DNA from: Polychytrium aggregatum
Lineage: Eukaryota; Chytridiomycota; Chytridiomycetes; Polychytriales
Direction of reading: 5' to 3'
DNA: 64,000 nt
Assembly: GCF_025602895.1 (NCBI RefSeq)
Contig: NW_026516363.1
Span: 24,566-88,565, forward strand
Below, one piece after another: positions 17,443-30,593 of the stretch (its first letter is position 1; each line of letters opens with the position of its first letter). The notes below the pieces were generated by a model that was not told the DNA's origin, searched no databases, and saw nothing but the letters and a program-made list of their open reading frames with translations. The position numbers were made by a program, and so were the translations under genes.

Positions 17443-20400
17443 ATGCTCCTGCCAACGTTCTCCGTAACCCTTCCGAACGCCATCTATCGATACGCAGCGA
17501 TCGGCCGGTGTAGGTACTTGATCTGTGTCATCGACCGCGGCCGTCATTCGGACTTGCGGCGTGAAAGCAAGCGGCCTCGCCGGCTTTGGGCCAGTGCTTC
17601 ATGATCGACCGCGCGTGGGCGGACGACTTGCGAATGGCGTCTAACGATCGGTTGTGCCGCATATCACCCTGCGCCGGTAAAGTTGATGGTGCACACTCAA
17701 CGCTATGCTATGCAAGCTCGTCGCACCAGCTCTGTTTTTTCAACCTCGGGTCCGCCACGTCTGTGGCAACCTTTGGGGCCAGCGAGATCGCCATCCGCCC
17801 GAGCCATACGTGGACTCTGCAGGATGGTCGTGAAGGAACCCTGGATCTTGCAAGCGAATGTATTGGCTTGGTGGCTGCACCAGACCCACGGGATCAAAGC
17901 AGTCCCACTAGTTCTCGTCGCGACATACTTGTGATTGCTACCCGGACATCGTTGTGGATGTAAGCACATGGAGTTTGAGTCGCTAGTAAAGTGGCGATCC
18001 AAAGCGCAGCCTGAACGATGGAAGTGGCCGTTGGACAATGGGTTGCCGGGCAGCCTGACATCGGATCCAAATATCGATTTCATATGATCTTCAAAGTTGG
18101 GAGGATACCGGGTCGTGCGCGCTGAGGCTCGTTCTCGATAGTAAGCATCTGGTGAAAGCTCTCGATCGAAATGCCGGAACTCACACCTGACACATTTTTC
18201 AGATATGATATACATGAAAATCGAGATGTTAGCTTCCGGGACTTGAACACAGGAAGTCGACATCTTTCAGTATCTCTTCATCAGTCCAAGCACTCCCATT
18301 GCTTTTTTGTCAGTGGCGAGTGTGGAGTAGAGGTAACATCGGCATTATCGATGTATGGCAGCTGGCCGTAATTTGCTGCGGCTCCCGACTGTTTACCGCA
18401 ACATTCAAGCCACTGCAGCATGCTCCGAAAGCACTTGTAAAACCGAACAATCCTCCTCTCTGGCTCCAATGACGCAATTGCGCAATGACCCAATGACGCC
18501 ATGGCCCAATGGCCGAATCTGGATGTCTCATCCGTATTGCATCGTCTCATGATGCAACAAGGCGTTTGATGCACTTGGGCAACCTGCTCACGATATGTCG
18601 ATTTCAATCGAAAATGCAACATGTTCTCTCCCGTTCAACGTAAGCCGTGTTAGACCTCAACTTTGATAGGGCATTATTCGATGTGTGACGACAGCTTCGT
18701 CGAAAGTCTTTCGATTATTGTGGGCCTGGGAGTTTAACTCCTTCGTTGTCTGCGCATAAAGGAAATGCCACTGACTCACCTTCGATGTTGCTGCTGCAGC
18801 ATCATGAGTTGATTGTCGGTGTACAGGTAATTTGTCTCGTCAAAGAGACAATTGGCCACCAACTTGTTGCACCAAGCGTCCACATTTCCCTCATCAATGC
18901 TAGTCAGAGGCATGGACCACAGTGAACTCAAGCTCACTAGCGCTGTTTGCGAACAGGACATTGGTATCAAGTTTTTCCGAAGGAGGGAGTGCGTTCATAC
19001 AATCCATGAGGCTGAGTCCATCTCTCATTTATGCCCACTAGCCAAGAACACATTCGGGTATCGTGCAACCTCGGTTTCGACATGTTGTTATTATGCACAC
19101 CCGGCTCTATACATGGCTTTGTTTCGGAGCTGGGAGCAGCGCATAGTTTGCTCAAGCGCTACAACAATGGATGGTCTACCCACGCATCATAACTGATATA
19201 TGCACTTAAACCGCCTAGGTACGCTCAAATCACCGGGTATGTTGGCGTTTACATCGGTACGCGTCGTGCATGGAGGTTCAAGTCCAAGTTCGAGGTCGTA
19301 TCCCTGGCAAGGTAAGTCAAGATGGCAGATCGCAGTATTCTTCGCTCATATATCAGCGGAGTTGGCGAGTAGAGCTGCGCATCAATTGCCCCACGGCGCA
19401 ATGGCCAACCACACGAAGGACTGCGCCTCGAGACGGAGTCATTGACAGAGCCTGTGTGAATATCCCGCGCACGCGGTTCTGTATTCTTCAACATCTTGTT
19501 CGACATCTTTTTCAACCCGTCCAATCAGCTATGACGTTGACGACGATAAAATACTGGAGCTCGTAGTAGCATTTGCATCGGGGCATGTGGAGGCCCGCAA
19601 GCTGGACACGGGAGCTGTGATCTGGTCCATCGAGGTCCAATATTCAGTGGCATGTCTGCTCAGCGGAGACATTCGGGGCGATGGAAAAACTTGCTTGCTC
19701 ATCTGCCTCAGCAATGGAGAGGGTTAGTAGCGTGGTATAATGCTCCATCATGCTGCTGGCTCGCTTGGGCTGATGTGCTGGGCTCCGATTCTGAATTCAA
19801 TGTGATAGCTGATGGCTCTTCTTCCTCGCGGCTCCGATGGTGCTGGGCGAGAGATTTCGCCCAAGCATCTCCGAGTCAAACATCGTCACTTGCTTGGTCA
19901 AGTACACACAAATCTCACTAACATCACTCTGTATCACAACCCGGTACTAGTGAAAGGATTCATTTCGGCCGAAGAAGAACTGAAAACGGCTCTATCCAAG
20001 AGCACTGATGAGGACGATTTGATCCAGCAGCTCCGGAAAAACAGACAAAAGGTGGAGACCCATTATATCTGAAGTTACCGGGCAAAAATGTGTACTTTAT
20101 CTATCCGTTTACAGTTGCGGGTCGTGTTTCATCAGATGGGCTTTTAATATCGCCCGAAAGCAGGAGCACGCGTCTTTGGTTGCATCAATCGCCGCTGACC
20201 CAAATATCCACCATTTTCAGAATACAGAGGAGGCGCCATATGATAATACTGCCGCCCTTGCTGATCATCGTTTGCGAGGCCATGACGCTGGTTTTCAGCT
20301 CAAGAACACAAGCGATATGGATACACCCGGTACCGCTGCTCGCATGCCGCCGGAATCGACTGTCGAGGTCCCTCTCAAAAAACGAAAAATCAAGAAGAAA

Positions 20401-22787
20401 AGACTTTATTCTAAAGATACCGGCTCACAAGACATTGGCGATGACGCTTTCTTGCAGCAGTTTACTCAAGACGCTGTTATAAGCAGAGGCACAGTCGATT
20501 TCACCGATGATCAAGCCGGAGACTGGGACGGTGGCTATATCAACCCAAGTCTCGAAGAAGATCTTCTCACTGAATACAACAATATGACGATTCGTGCACC
20601 ACGGATGCCGAGCATTGCTTTGATGCCCTTCGATTCACCGAGAGTGTCGCAAAGTGACCAATCCGGCACAAATATCGATGACTCAGAAGCACGGACATCG
20701 ATTCCCAGCGCCTCTGCTCAGCCAACGACTCCACATCCTGATCAAGCCACTCAGGACACAAGCGAAGCCGACAAAGATTTCACTCTGAGAGGATCGACAG
20801 TCCAGCAAATGCATCAATTTGACCGAGGAAATGTAATTGAAGTACAAGAGGCAGAAGCAGAGGAGGTGAAAGTAGTGGCTCATGCCGCCGAGTATCAGAT
20901 TACATCACAAGCCCTCGATGCTACTGCTCGTAACTGTCTGCCTCAAGATAAGGATCCAAGAACATCAACATTCCCGGGGACTCGCGACATCGGGGAGACG
21001 GATCCCCAGGAAGTTTCCGCTTTTCTCAGCGTCGACTGCGCGCGTGGTGTCTTGCTGACGATCCGGGCCATCGATCCCCTTGGTATCTTTGCAGTGGTCG
21101 TAGCGGCCCCTTATGGAGTCCTTGTTTCCGGCGAAATTGTTATGTAAGTTTTTTGGATTGATCCGATTGCTCTGGACATTGGCTGTGGCATGGCATCAAT
21201 GTCTCGAGTTGACAGGAAATGTACATATTCTCACCAAGTTGGTCTCGAATCCATCCTCGCGAATACCCGCCAGACACCCCAAGGACACGGCTGTGCGCCA
21301 GAACACCATTCAAGCCCCAATTGTCCTCGAGAGGGACATCGGTGGCAGGCTAGACATTACCACGATTGTCGGCCCTCGATCTGGGCAAGTGTACAAAGTC
21401 GCTGTGACCAGCACTGGTCATTGGGACAGAGCAGTCCTTGTTCTGAATGCGCGGCAGGCCGGACTGTTCGATCGAGGGAGCTACACTGATTCATGCCGTT
21501 CGTGAAATAGGGCCGTCGAGGAACTGCGTATCGTGGAGTCATCTGTGGAGCTCCCGATCTTCTCTGCATACGCGGCCTATAGCGACGACAGCTGCAAACA
21601 GCCGATTCAGGGTCGCCTTCTTCTCGACGTTCCCGGATTATCGTCTTCGGTAAAATGGAAATATGGGGTCCAATAGCATTGTTCATCGAACCTCGAGTCA
21701 ATGGTGCATGCCTTGCTTGACCACACCAAACCATCGTCGCCAAAGTATTTGTGGCGAGGTGAGGTGGCCTCTTGGTATCGCTATCGTCTCAAATTTGCTA
21801 ACGTTTCTGATTGCGACTAGGTTTGCCGCTGGATTCAAACCTCCTTTCTTGTACAAGAAGCCATGAACCATACGCGCGACTCGAAATCAATCGAATTTAA
21901 GGCGATTGATATTAGGAACAACAGGCCCATCTGCATTGAGTATGTGAACGAAAGGGTGAGTGTATTTACATTGACGGCTGGCTTTCGGAGAGCGTTGTAT
22001 TACTGTGCCAAGTGGAACCTTCACCACAAGCCAATAATCTCCATATCCACTTTCACTCTCCCAATACAGCTCTCAATCCGATCGGATGATATCAATATCG
22101 TTGGGGCTTTGATCCAGAATCTCGTCAGTTTTACTGGATTGCGGGAGGGTCGGTCAACGGTGACATTTCCGAGCGACATTGAGGAGCTGAAGCAAATCAT
22201 TGAAGCAATCGAATCAATGGATGAGTCCAAAATTCGGGGGTTCACCGAGGTAGCCGACTTGGCAGACCAGGCGAAGCAATTGCTCCTCAGGGCCGAGGAT
22301 CAACGACAACTCAGGTTTTGGTACGGCTTTTGTGGCTCCGCTTTGATTGTCCACAATTCAGCTGGGTTTTGCAATATTAACCTTAGTGAGCGCTCCAGGG
22401 ACTCGTCTCGTGGGCTCCACGCTGAGGCTTATGGCCTCAGTCAAGATCTGCTTCGCGAATACAAAAAAAGAGCAGAGGTCTCCAAAGCTAGAGCACTACT
22501 CTCAAAGCGTCTCCACGCTGCTATCGAACGGTTCTCGAATTTGCGTGGTGAGTGTACGACTTTCATATCGGCAAATACAATCTATATATGCAAATGGAAT
22601 GAATGAAGGGGCTTGCACAGTATGGCTTGTGATGCCTGTGGTTAACGTGCTCCTGGCGTATTCTCCTCGGTGCTTCTACTCAGTCGGTTTGGTTCGATCG
22701 AAATGGACTCAAGCAGCAGAGGAGCATCTCCGGCTCCGTGAGCTGTCGCACATAGCTCGAATTTGTGCATTTGGCATATCTGAATGA
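17443..22787 (+). CDS. BBS2: BBS2, BBSome subunit, with large internal insertion
   Basis: BBS2 is a core BBSome subunit moving membrane cargo in cilia/flagella. Diagnostic pieces in order: MLLPTFSVTLPNAIYRYAAIG (start 17443), DGAHSTLCYASSSHQLCFF, YDIHENRDVSFRDL, RRAWRFKSKFEV (TSRYWRIKSK in animals), then the propeller strand DVDDDKILELVVAFASGHVEA with GAVIWSIEVQYSVACLLSGDIRGDG. These are followed by the coiled coil (ELKTALSKSTDEDDLIQQL), the adaptin-like domain start (LSVDCARGVLLTIRA), the platform (RSDDINIVGALIQNLVSF) and the C-terminal helices (YGLSQDLLREYKKRA). The last intron splits CGT G/TC to give LRVG, matching the animal LRVG, and the gene ends at 22787. Between coiled coil and adaptin-like domain the exon ~20156-21145 adds about 280 residues of charged, Ser/Thr-rich sequence with a KKRKIKKKR cluster. 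About a dozen introns. Loss outside flagellated fungi is established for BBSome genes. Confidence 0.9.
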
Positions 22788-23223
22788 ATCCGTGTGCTCC
22801 GCTGCACCTGCACGTTGTTTGGGGCGGAGGTGCCTGAGAGTTTATCATCGACGATAACACTCGATAAATAATAGCATCCACAGAGGCAAATGACCGTTGC
22901 TATTGATCTGTACCATCGATTTCGATGCGATTATCTCGCGGAAGTCGAGTCGCTCGAGTGATTCGAGCAACTACAAACCCGGACCCGAGGCGTATGCTTC
23001 GCCTTATCGCCACAAAAAGGATGAAGCTGTTTGGCACGTGACGGCATGGGTATATTCAATGCTTAGAACCGGCGTTGGATATAGAGACAGGATTTATTGT
23101 GCCATCGTTAAAGCCTTGGTACTGTTCTTGTGGACGACAGCTTCAATCCTCCACAAGTGCGAGCACGAACACGACATCCACGCCGGTGTACAATCAGTTT
23201 TACGGCTCGTCAGCGAGGGAATC
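22788..23223. other. Intergenic, convergent 3' ends
   Basis: Lies between the stop codon of BBS2 (+) and the stop of the next minus-strand gene. Only short chance frames are present. Nothing supported. Confidence 0.5.
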
Positions 23224-26109
23224 TTATGCCACAATTTCCGAGACTGTTGTCTCGCCATTTGCTGTCAATGACTGGTCCGCTCCCGGCAAATACTGTGCAG
23301 CCTCTGCAAAGTGGTCGGTTGGCAGCGGAGGTTCGGCCACGTCTCGAGCGCTTGGACGATCGTCTTCCGGGTGCTCTGTACCACGGTCATTACTCCCAGA
23401 GGCAGCTGGATCTCCAGGGACCTGTGAATCGGATTCAAATGTTATGCCCTTCTTTGGGACCTTTGGAAGTTTCTGCATAGAACGATGTTCATTGCAATAT
23501 CAATTAGTGATCCATCAAAGACATTCGGGGTCGCATGTACAAGTCGATGGACAAAATCAAAGTGACCAACGAAAGCGCTAGAGTCAAGCGGCGATGGCGA
23601 ACCCTCTACCTCAATGCCTTCGGACAAAGGCTTGCCCTGGTGTTGTTTTGATTGATCCCTGTTCTCCTTAATATGTGGCAACTCGACGTCTCGCTTGCCC
23701 TTCGAGTTGCGATCCGCACGGCTGTTGTTGTCATGGGTATGCTGATTCTGTTTGATGTGAGGCAGTTTCTGTCGCGTGCCTTTGTTTGTCGCAGGAGCTT
23801 CTTTCGAGTGCACGAGCTCATGGTGCTTGGCAGAGTCAGATCCATGCTGAACCTGGGGCAAGCCAGTAATCTGGTCGTTTGCGAGCTTCCTGCTGAGTTC
23901 TCTTTCTCTCTCCATGGCTTCAGTGCGGGGATTGTGCTGGTGAATGTGTATACGGTTGCTGGTATCATAAGACTCTGCAATTTGATCCTGAGTGCAGGGT
24001 GGAATAGCAACGTTAGCTTCCCACAGTAATGGCTCGCATCAACGGCGATGTCGGTGGAGCCGCCGACTTGCAGTCGACATCGCCGGTGATCCACTTGAGC
24101 CGAGCATACCCTGAATTTCTTTCGGTACAGTTCCTTGAGGATCTGCAGCTCGTCAAGAACCTTGGCCCGCAGCTGATCAAGAGTGATATGGGCTGCTTGG
24201 CTGGTTCGAGCGGCTGGCGGACCACCTGCAGCTGCAGGAAGCAAAAGCTTCGAGGAGTGCTTTTGATACGACAACTGTCTTGAGCCCTCCACAAGCCGTG
24301 ATACCTGAGGGCCCAAAATGCAAATCACAGGTAAAGATTTAGTCCAGGTCGTAGGCAAGCAAGTCGAAAGTGCCGCAGAAGACATCCTGCTCGTCCTATG
24401 GAGACGTTGGCTATCATCGATGCACAAACACATCGCCATCTAGACTACATGGCTCAGAGCGATGCCTACACAGTCGTCGCAGGTAAATGTTCCGTAGTTT
24501 TTCCGGTATGTTGGCGATGCCACGAATCGAAGGGCATTGCATAACAACACCAGACCACCTAACGATAATATGGTTAATACGACTGCCCCTGAGCCACCGC
24601 TCCTGATAGGAACGACACTCCTGCATACTGACACCGAGTGGCTGTATCCTTACTCTGAACAACGGAATCCTTTCCACCCTGCTCGGAACGCTGAGAGTCT
24701 GGTCCCTCTGTTGCCTCGGCGTGTTTTGAATTCTCTGCCGGGCTTGCTCCAATTTTTGGCACGCAGTTTAGCGAAACAATTCGACCTCTTTCCACATGAG
24801 GATGGTCGTCCAGAACAACAGCGAGTGGTTGACCATTCGACCACCTGTCCAATGAGCATTACATCGTGTGTTTAGATTCCGCAACGCAGTCAAAGCGAGC
24901 GACGGGTGCATGCCAAACGAATCCAAATGGTGGTCCGTTTCGAACATTCCATCATCCAGATATGTGCCGCGTGACAAATCCAGATGACTCATAAACCATG
25001 AAACAAAGATGATGGTCGAGCGACAGCGTGATAGAGCAAACAAGAGTCTGTATCTCCTAGGAACAGCAAAGTACCGTTGGCGGCTGTGTCTATCTCGGCA
25101 TTCCATCCCCGCTGACTTGGGGATAAACCTCAGCCCACTCACCGAGCAATTGTTGTCCCTCCAGCTTCGTTGAGGGCACCAGTTGTGTAAAATGCGTGGT
25201 CGCCGCCAGCAAACTCATTGATTTCAGATAGCAGTGGATGGCCAGATCGCTCGACTTTGCCGAGCATTAGATTCGACGCCAATCTTGGGCGGCCAGGAAG
25301 CAGCGGGTTCAGTTTGTGTTTCCTCCATCGCCCGCCGAGGGCCCACTTGTGACTGATGGCCACCAGGACAACTCCACCGCCGGGCTTGCCGTAGTCTCCT
25401 TTCGGCCCTCCTTGGACATACTCGGCCAGGAGGTCCCCGAAGCTGTCGGGCTCTGGCCACGGCTTGCCGCTGTTTCCCCACACCAGAATCGAATGATATC
25501 GCACGAGAACCTCGGCATTTGGGCGAGACTTGCGGTAGTCGATTTCATCGACCCTGGAAAAGAAACCGGTGCCCATAAGAGCTTGTTGGAGGGCTCCACA
25601 AATATCGGCCGAGACCGCAGAGTGGATGACAAGGACTCGCACGTCCTTCACCGAGAGCGGCTTTGCCGGGAGGCAGTTCACATGGTAGAATTCGTTGCAG
25701 CACCGACAGATCTTGACTGGGCCGCCTCGGGTTCCGCAGAGGTTGCAGACAGCGCTCGCAGCAAACTAGGGTGTATCGAGCGCATAAATCAGTTGGCAGG
25801 GACATAGTTGAGGTAGGAGATACAGATAAAAGACGGCACAGACATGGAAATAGCGGATGCTGGATGCATTTGGGTGGCAGCACAACCAACAGAGCTACCG
25901 AAATGCAGCGGCACTGGTACATAATATATTGTGGGAGGGTCAAGTGCGGCAGATCCGGGACAAAGCAACATCAATTCATGGTACAGTACCCATCCGTTCT
26001 TCATCAGGTGGCGTTGGACAGAGGGCCGTGAGAAAAACTCTTCCAGAGCTGGGTCGTTGAGCGAGTCGTAAATGATAGGCGATCCCATCGCCTTGGTCTT
26101 TGTGAACAT
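23224..26109 (-). CDS. Unnamed multi-exon protein: PHD-like finger plus GATase1-like domain, disordered tail
   Basis: No family name recognised. First exon near 26109 (MFTKTKAMGSPIIYDSL, then LEEFFSRPSVQRHLMKNG), resembling the start of ERICH3-type ciliary proteins. Next, around 25760-25680, a zinc finger: C-x2-C...CRCCNEFYHVNC, PHD-like. It runs directly into VRVLVIHSAVSADICGALQQ, VRYHSILVWGNSG, DLLAEYVQGGPKGDYG and GGGVVLVA, a Rossmann-type glutamine-amidotransferase-like (GATase1/ThuA-like) fold, continued in an exon near 24850-24780 (WSNGQPLAVVLDDHP). Exons near 24220-24110 (LDELQILKELYRKK), 23990-23560 and 23478-23224 give a charged, low-complexity tail. I am fairly sure of the 25139-25760 exon. 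Whether the ERICH3-like exon and the tail belong to the same transcript is uncertain. Confidence 0.45.
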
Positions 26110-27301
26110 GCGTCGTCGCCGGACATTGATCCTGTCGGTGGCAGCACATGTCGTGCCCAAGAACAACGGCTCAGAAAGCAATTCAACAACAACCCACACC
26201 CCTCATCCACGCTTGTCATCAAAGCCAAACGGCGACGTACTTGGAGGGCTCCGGGCGACCTTCCGTTGGACCAAGCGCTCTTGCTACATGCTGAATCTTG
26301 GTTGTTATTCTCTCTGTCGAGCGGATTTCATTCTGTACCGGGTCCAAAGCGTTTGCCATCGTCGATCAACACTCGTAAAGCGATGTAAAATGGGCACTCT
26401 CGACCTGGGCGACTGAAACTATCCCTCAAATGATGAGCTGATGATATGGTTAAGAACGAGGCGATATGCGTAGTGACTGAGTTTGGCGCCGGGTTTGGTG
26501 CTGGCCTCGCCGCCTGAGCGGCAAGCCTGGTGAGGTCATTCTTTTATTGTGTGCATTCAGCCTCAGAGCGAGCGTGCGAGAGTTGCTTGCGGCCTTCTGA
26601 TGTAATCAGTGTTGCTGCGAATCAGCCGATCAGGTATTGGCCCATTGTTCTCTGCATTTCCATTCACACTACGGAAGAGCGGCGTAGTACGAGACGGTTG
26701 GTTTCGCTGAGGAGGGGCATCATTCGTATGTGGATACATCGTGCGATGCACAGGGCGGCAGCTCCACAATGCACCTCGCAGAGCCAAGGAGTGCGGGTCG
26801 TCTGCGGCTCCTCGGGTGTTCTGAGCAGCCCCATCGTCACCAGGTGAAGGACAGCAAGAATGGGTTCATCAGGACGACCCTGTCAAGGTCTACCGCTCGC
26901 ATGTACCCTCGCAATGTTGTGGAGTTATTAACTGTACAGCATGTTGAACAAAAAATGGGACACATCGTTTCGTTCGGGCAAACACGGCGTAGCGCACAAG
27001 TTCACTATCGCCCATGGAATTCGATCAGTATCCGGGACATACTTTCCACTATGAGTTTACGATGAACGATTGGCGGTGGCAGCAGAAACGAAGACGGTCC
27101 GATGTGACCGTCGCCGGCGAGCGCCATTCGCACGCGATATATTGAATACTGCATGATTCTTGGGTGCCTTACGCACGTGGGTTGACCCAGAGGGTTTGGT
27201 TTGATGCCAAAGATGTTATCAGTCGGACTGCGCTGGGGTCGGGCAATCGTGTCGTCCGCCAACGACACGATGTACGCAGTGACGAGAGCACACGTCATGT
27301 T
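26110..27301. other. Intergenic, no gene recognised
   Basis: Separates two minus-strand genes. A 97-residue minus frame at 27005-27298 has no recognised similarity or splice context. The region probably contains the promoter of the downstream PHD/GATase gene. Confidence 0.45.
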
Positions 27302-30300
27302 TCACTGTGTGATCGTTGTAAACTCGGCAGGATCGAGACCAGCCTCCTGTAAAATCTCTTTGAAACTCAAAGGGTGTGGTCGTTCGTGTGTGGGAGGTTC
27401 CGATCGAGCGCCCTGGTGACGAGGAAAGCTCTCAAAGAGGCACCTCCGATTGTCTAAGCGACTGTCGATTTCCCTCAGTTTCTCCCGGTACTCGTGGTGC
27501 CTTTGACGCTGATCTAGAGACAATTAGAATGAAGTTATTGGAAGCGCAGGGCCGAGCGATATAACTGCTCGATTTATCCTCCGGATAGCCACGATGCATT
27601 AGATTCACTGAAGGCAGGGTCGCTGTGCCGGCTATGCCCTGCTGAAAGCGACGAAATTATGGGCGGCTGACGTACCTCGCTGGAATTGCTCGATTCTGCT
27701 TTGCTCTCGCTGAGCCGTATTGGTTTTTTCAGTCTGAAGACGAGTACTGATTTTTCCTCGAAGCTCTCTCAGCCGACGACGCTTTGCTTCCTCCTCCTGC
27801 TTTGCACGGAGCTCGCCCTGCACTCTTCGATCGAGCTGCTGTCGCACACATTCCTTTTTAAGTGCCGAGGTGTGGGTTTCCCGAGCGACAGGGAATTTTG
27901 TTGGCTGGTTGGTCGATTGAGTGCATCGTAACGACAAGCCCGTCGGATGCGATTGGTTGGGTTGGTTGGGTTGGTTCGGCGTGGTGAGATCCAGAAATCA
28001 GGTCACAGATGGGATGGCTACGGTGATAGATCGATGCATTATATGAAAGCAGGGTAGACCAATCACTTCCCCCCACCTTCGGTTTCGTGGATCCAGCAAC
28101 GGAGACTCTGAGCTTTGGGCCTGTTTCCTTGGCCAATGCGGTTGGCGCTTTCAGAGCCGGTGGTGGATGCCTTGTAGCTTGACCGGATTGATCACCGCCC
28201 GATTTGCCAGAGTCGCTCCGTCCCATAGTCTTGGTTGGCAATATTGGCTCTCCAATAGCGCTCACATTGATGGTCGGAGGCCTGCAAAGAATCATGAATC
28301 AGACATATCGGGAGAGACTGCAGTAAGAGCCACACCTTTGCCATAACCCACTTTTCGATGACTGTGCTTTGATTCCGCTTCTTTTGGAGGGTCATCTGGA
28401 AACGCTCTTGAAGCCTTTCAAAATCAGGAACCACTCGATTGATTTTCGGACGGAACACATGCTCTGGAGTCATTCCAGACATCTTCTCATACTCTGATAG
28501 TCATGTGGACGGTTACAACAGAGTCAATACAGATTCGTCATATCCGCCTCCTAATGAACGATCGCCGAGGCTCTCAAGAAGGAGCCGTCGTAAGCACCCG
28601 GCGCTCCAACAGCGCCACATAGCTCTATTAATGAATCCCACATTTCCCAAACGGGATTTCATTTGATTCCATGATGAAATATCAAGTTCCATTGATAGCA
28701 CCAGTCCGTCATACGGCTTTTGACTCCACCAGACATCAATGGGGGAAATGGCGCAAAGCATTACCGCTGAGCTTCTTTCGTCGTTTTCGGCCATCATCTG
28801 CACAGTTTGCTATTATCTTGGAGTTACTTAGGATCGCTTTGGCACGTTCTTGTTGCTCCTTGCGAGTCTTTTGATAGCCAATCTCCATCACAGCTTTGTC
28901 AATCGTGGCATTTCTGCGATTCTATCAGACGGGTTACGGGACATTCATGAGCAGAGAGTACGCCAGTGATGAGCGAGGGCACTGAATACTAGAACCAGCA
29001 AATTAATCACAGCGACAGCCTCGGTTCCGTTGCGACTGCTATTCAAGTGCCTGATGTCGCATTCAACAGTGAACTTGGACGAATGTAGCTATACCTGACA
29101 TAGACACAGGTCCATTGTACAGTCTGCGCCATGCTGCTGCTTTGGTTGCCGAAACCTGATGTTATGGCGCAGTATGGAGCGATCTTTGATGCGTAGCTCG
29201 AATCTGGCGGGCGGACCTTTGATTACTCAATGCGTTCCTGGTGTAGCACTATCGTCACTCTGTCTGGCAAACCGGGCTATGCAAAGGTCTGGTAAAGGTG
29301 GCAGACTAAACTAGACTGGACCAGACCCATGGCTGCTGGATTTGCTCAATTGTTTGGCTGTATTCCGGGCACCCACCCCTTGGAAGCGCTTGGCCTGCAA
29401 GGTAAGCCAAATAAGGAAGCATAACCATTGGCCTACCTCCGATCCAGGGACGATGGTGGGACCGGCGTGGCCCTAAACTGTACTCTGAGCATGGCTTCCT
29501 CTTGCTCTTGCCTCTCACGCAACTCCTGTTCGAGTCTCCTCTGAGAGGTTGTCGGCCTTGGGGCTCGCAGCAGATTCGGTCGTGTGCGGCGCTCTCGGGG
29601 CTGTTGGATGGAGGTGCCGAGTCTGCTGCGAGCGACTCGAGATGAGCTGGTCTGACGTAGGTGATTTCTTCGACGATGCAACTGTTGAATTTCAACTGGG
29701 ACTCCGCTTTCCGAGCCCGAGTAGAGCGTGTCCGAATCTGTAATGTTGTCTTTGTCAGAAATCGCACGATTTAATCGATTCTCTTGCTCATGGAGGCCTG
29801 GAAATGCGTTCTCGTCGGGCATTGACGTGCATTACACAGAGAAGAGCGGGGTTGCAACGAGCCACTGAGGCTTACCTCCGTCGGAGTCATAAGCTTCCTC
29901 GGAGACTTCCTCGTCATTGGGTGCATGGTCGTGCTGACTATGGTGCAGTGTGCTGTGAGATTGCTGCGCCGGTGTGTGCAGATGCAGCGATGATGATGAT
30001 GATGGACCTCTCGCCGCGCTGCATCGAGTATTTGACATCGTTGGGCTGGGCACCTGGCGGGGCGGCCGCTTGCTAAGGGCTCGGTACTCCTGTGCCCATC
30101 GTGTGCGCCAACGCTGCATCTGGTGCAAAACGGATGACCGTTGCCGGGGTGGGTTGCAGTTCCGAAAGGCTTCGACTGCCGGCGCACAGCCCAGCCCTTC
30201 TTCCAACGCATGGAAGAAGTGACATGCAACCTCGGGATTCTCAAGAGGAACCTCATGCTCCTCAAGCGATCGGATGGCATCATGCAACCGTCTCTCGTCC

Positions 30301-30593
30301 GGGCCCGCGGTTGTCCTTGAAGTCGAGTCGCTGAGGGTGTCTCTGGAGACCTCCCATCCCCTGTTCTGCCATCCATAGTATCGACTAGACAGGGGCTTGC
30401 TTCGTGCAGCCAGCTCCTCCTGCATTTTCAATCGCAGGTAATTGCCACGCGACTCCATAAGCTTCTTGTGATGTGCTTCGATAATCTGAAGCTGGTACTG
30501 ATTGCAAGACTGCCTGACGGTTTCGGCCTCAAGTGCGTCGAGCTGCGCAAGCGCCTCGTTGCAACGGCGTGACAAATCTATGGTGTAAACCAT
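27302..30593 (-). CDS. FAM161-type (UPF0564) centrosome/cilium protein
   Basis: FAM161 proteins are coiled-coil microtubule/centriole proteins of the ciliary base. The first exon starts at 30593 (MVYTIDLSRRCNEALAQLD) and encodes helices and a His/Ser-rich linker. Then comes an exon with RRLEQELRERQEQEEAMLR followed by VQFRATPVPPS, the hallmark FKAxPVP element of the family. Later exons carry NATIDKAVMEIGYQKTRKEQ, TPEHVFRPKINRVVPDFERL (FAM161 members have a matching 'FKPKVxKVPDFxxLH' element), a basic coiled coil (QEEEAKRRRLRELRGK) and a final exon ending LSFKEILQEAGLDPAEF. Stop at 27302. Several introns with normal GT..AG ends. Its presence with BBS2 fits a fungus with a flagellated stage. 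The family call rests on two short motifs plus coiled-coil context. Confidence 0.7.

Noticed and set aside
19262-19300. GGTTCAAGTCC, resembling a tRNA T-arm
   Set aside because: It lies in a BBS2 exon (RRAWRFKSK) and no acceptor, D or anticodon arm can be formed around it.
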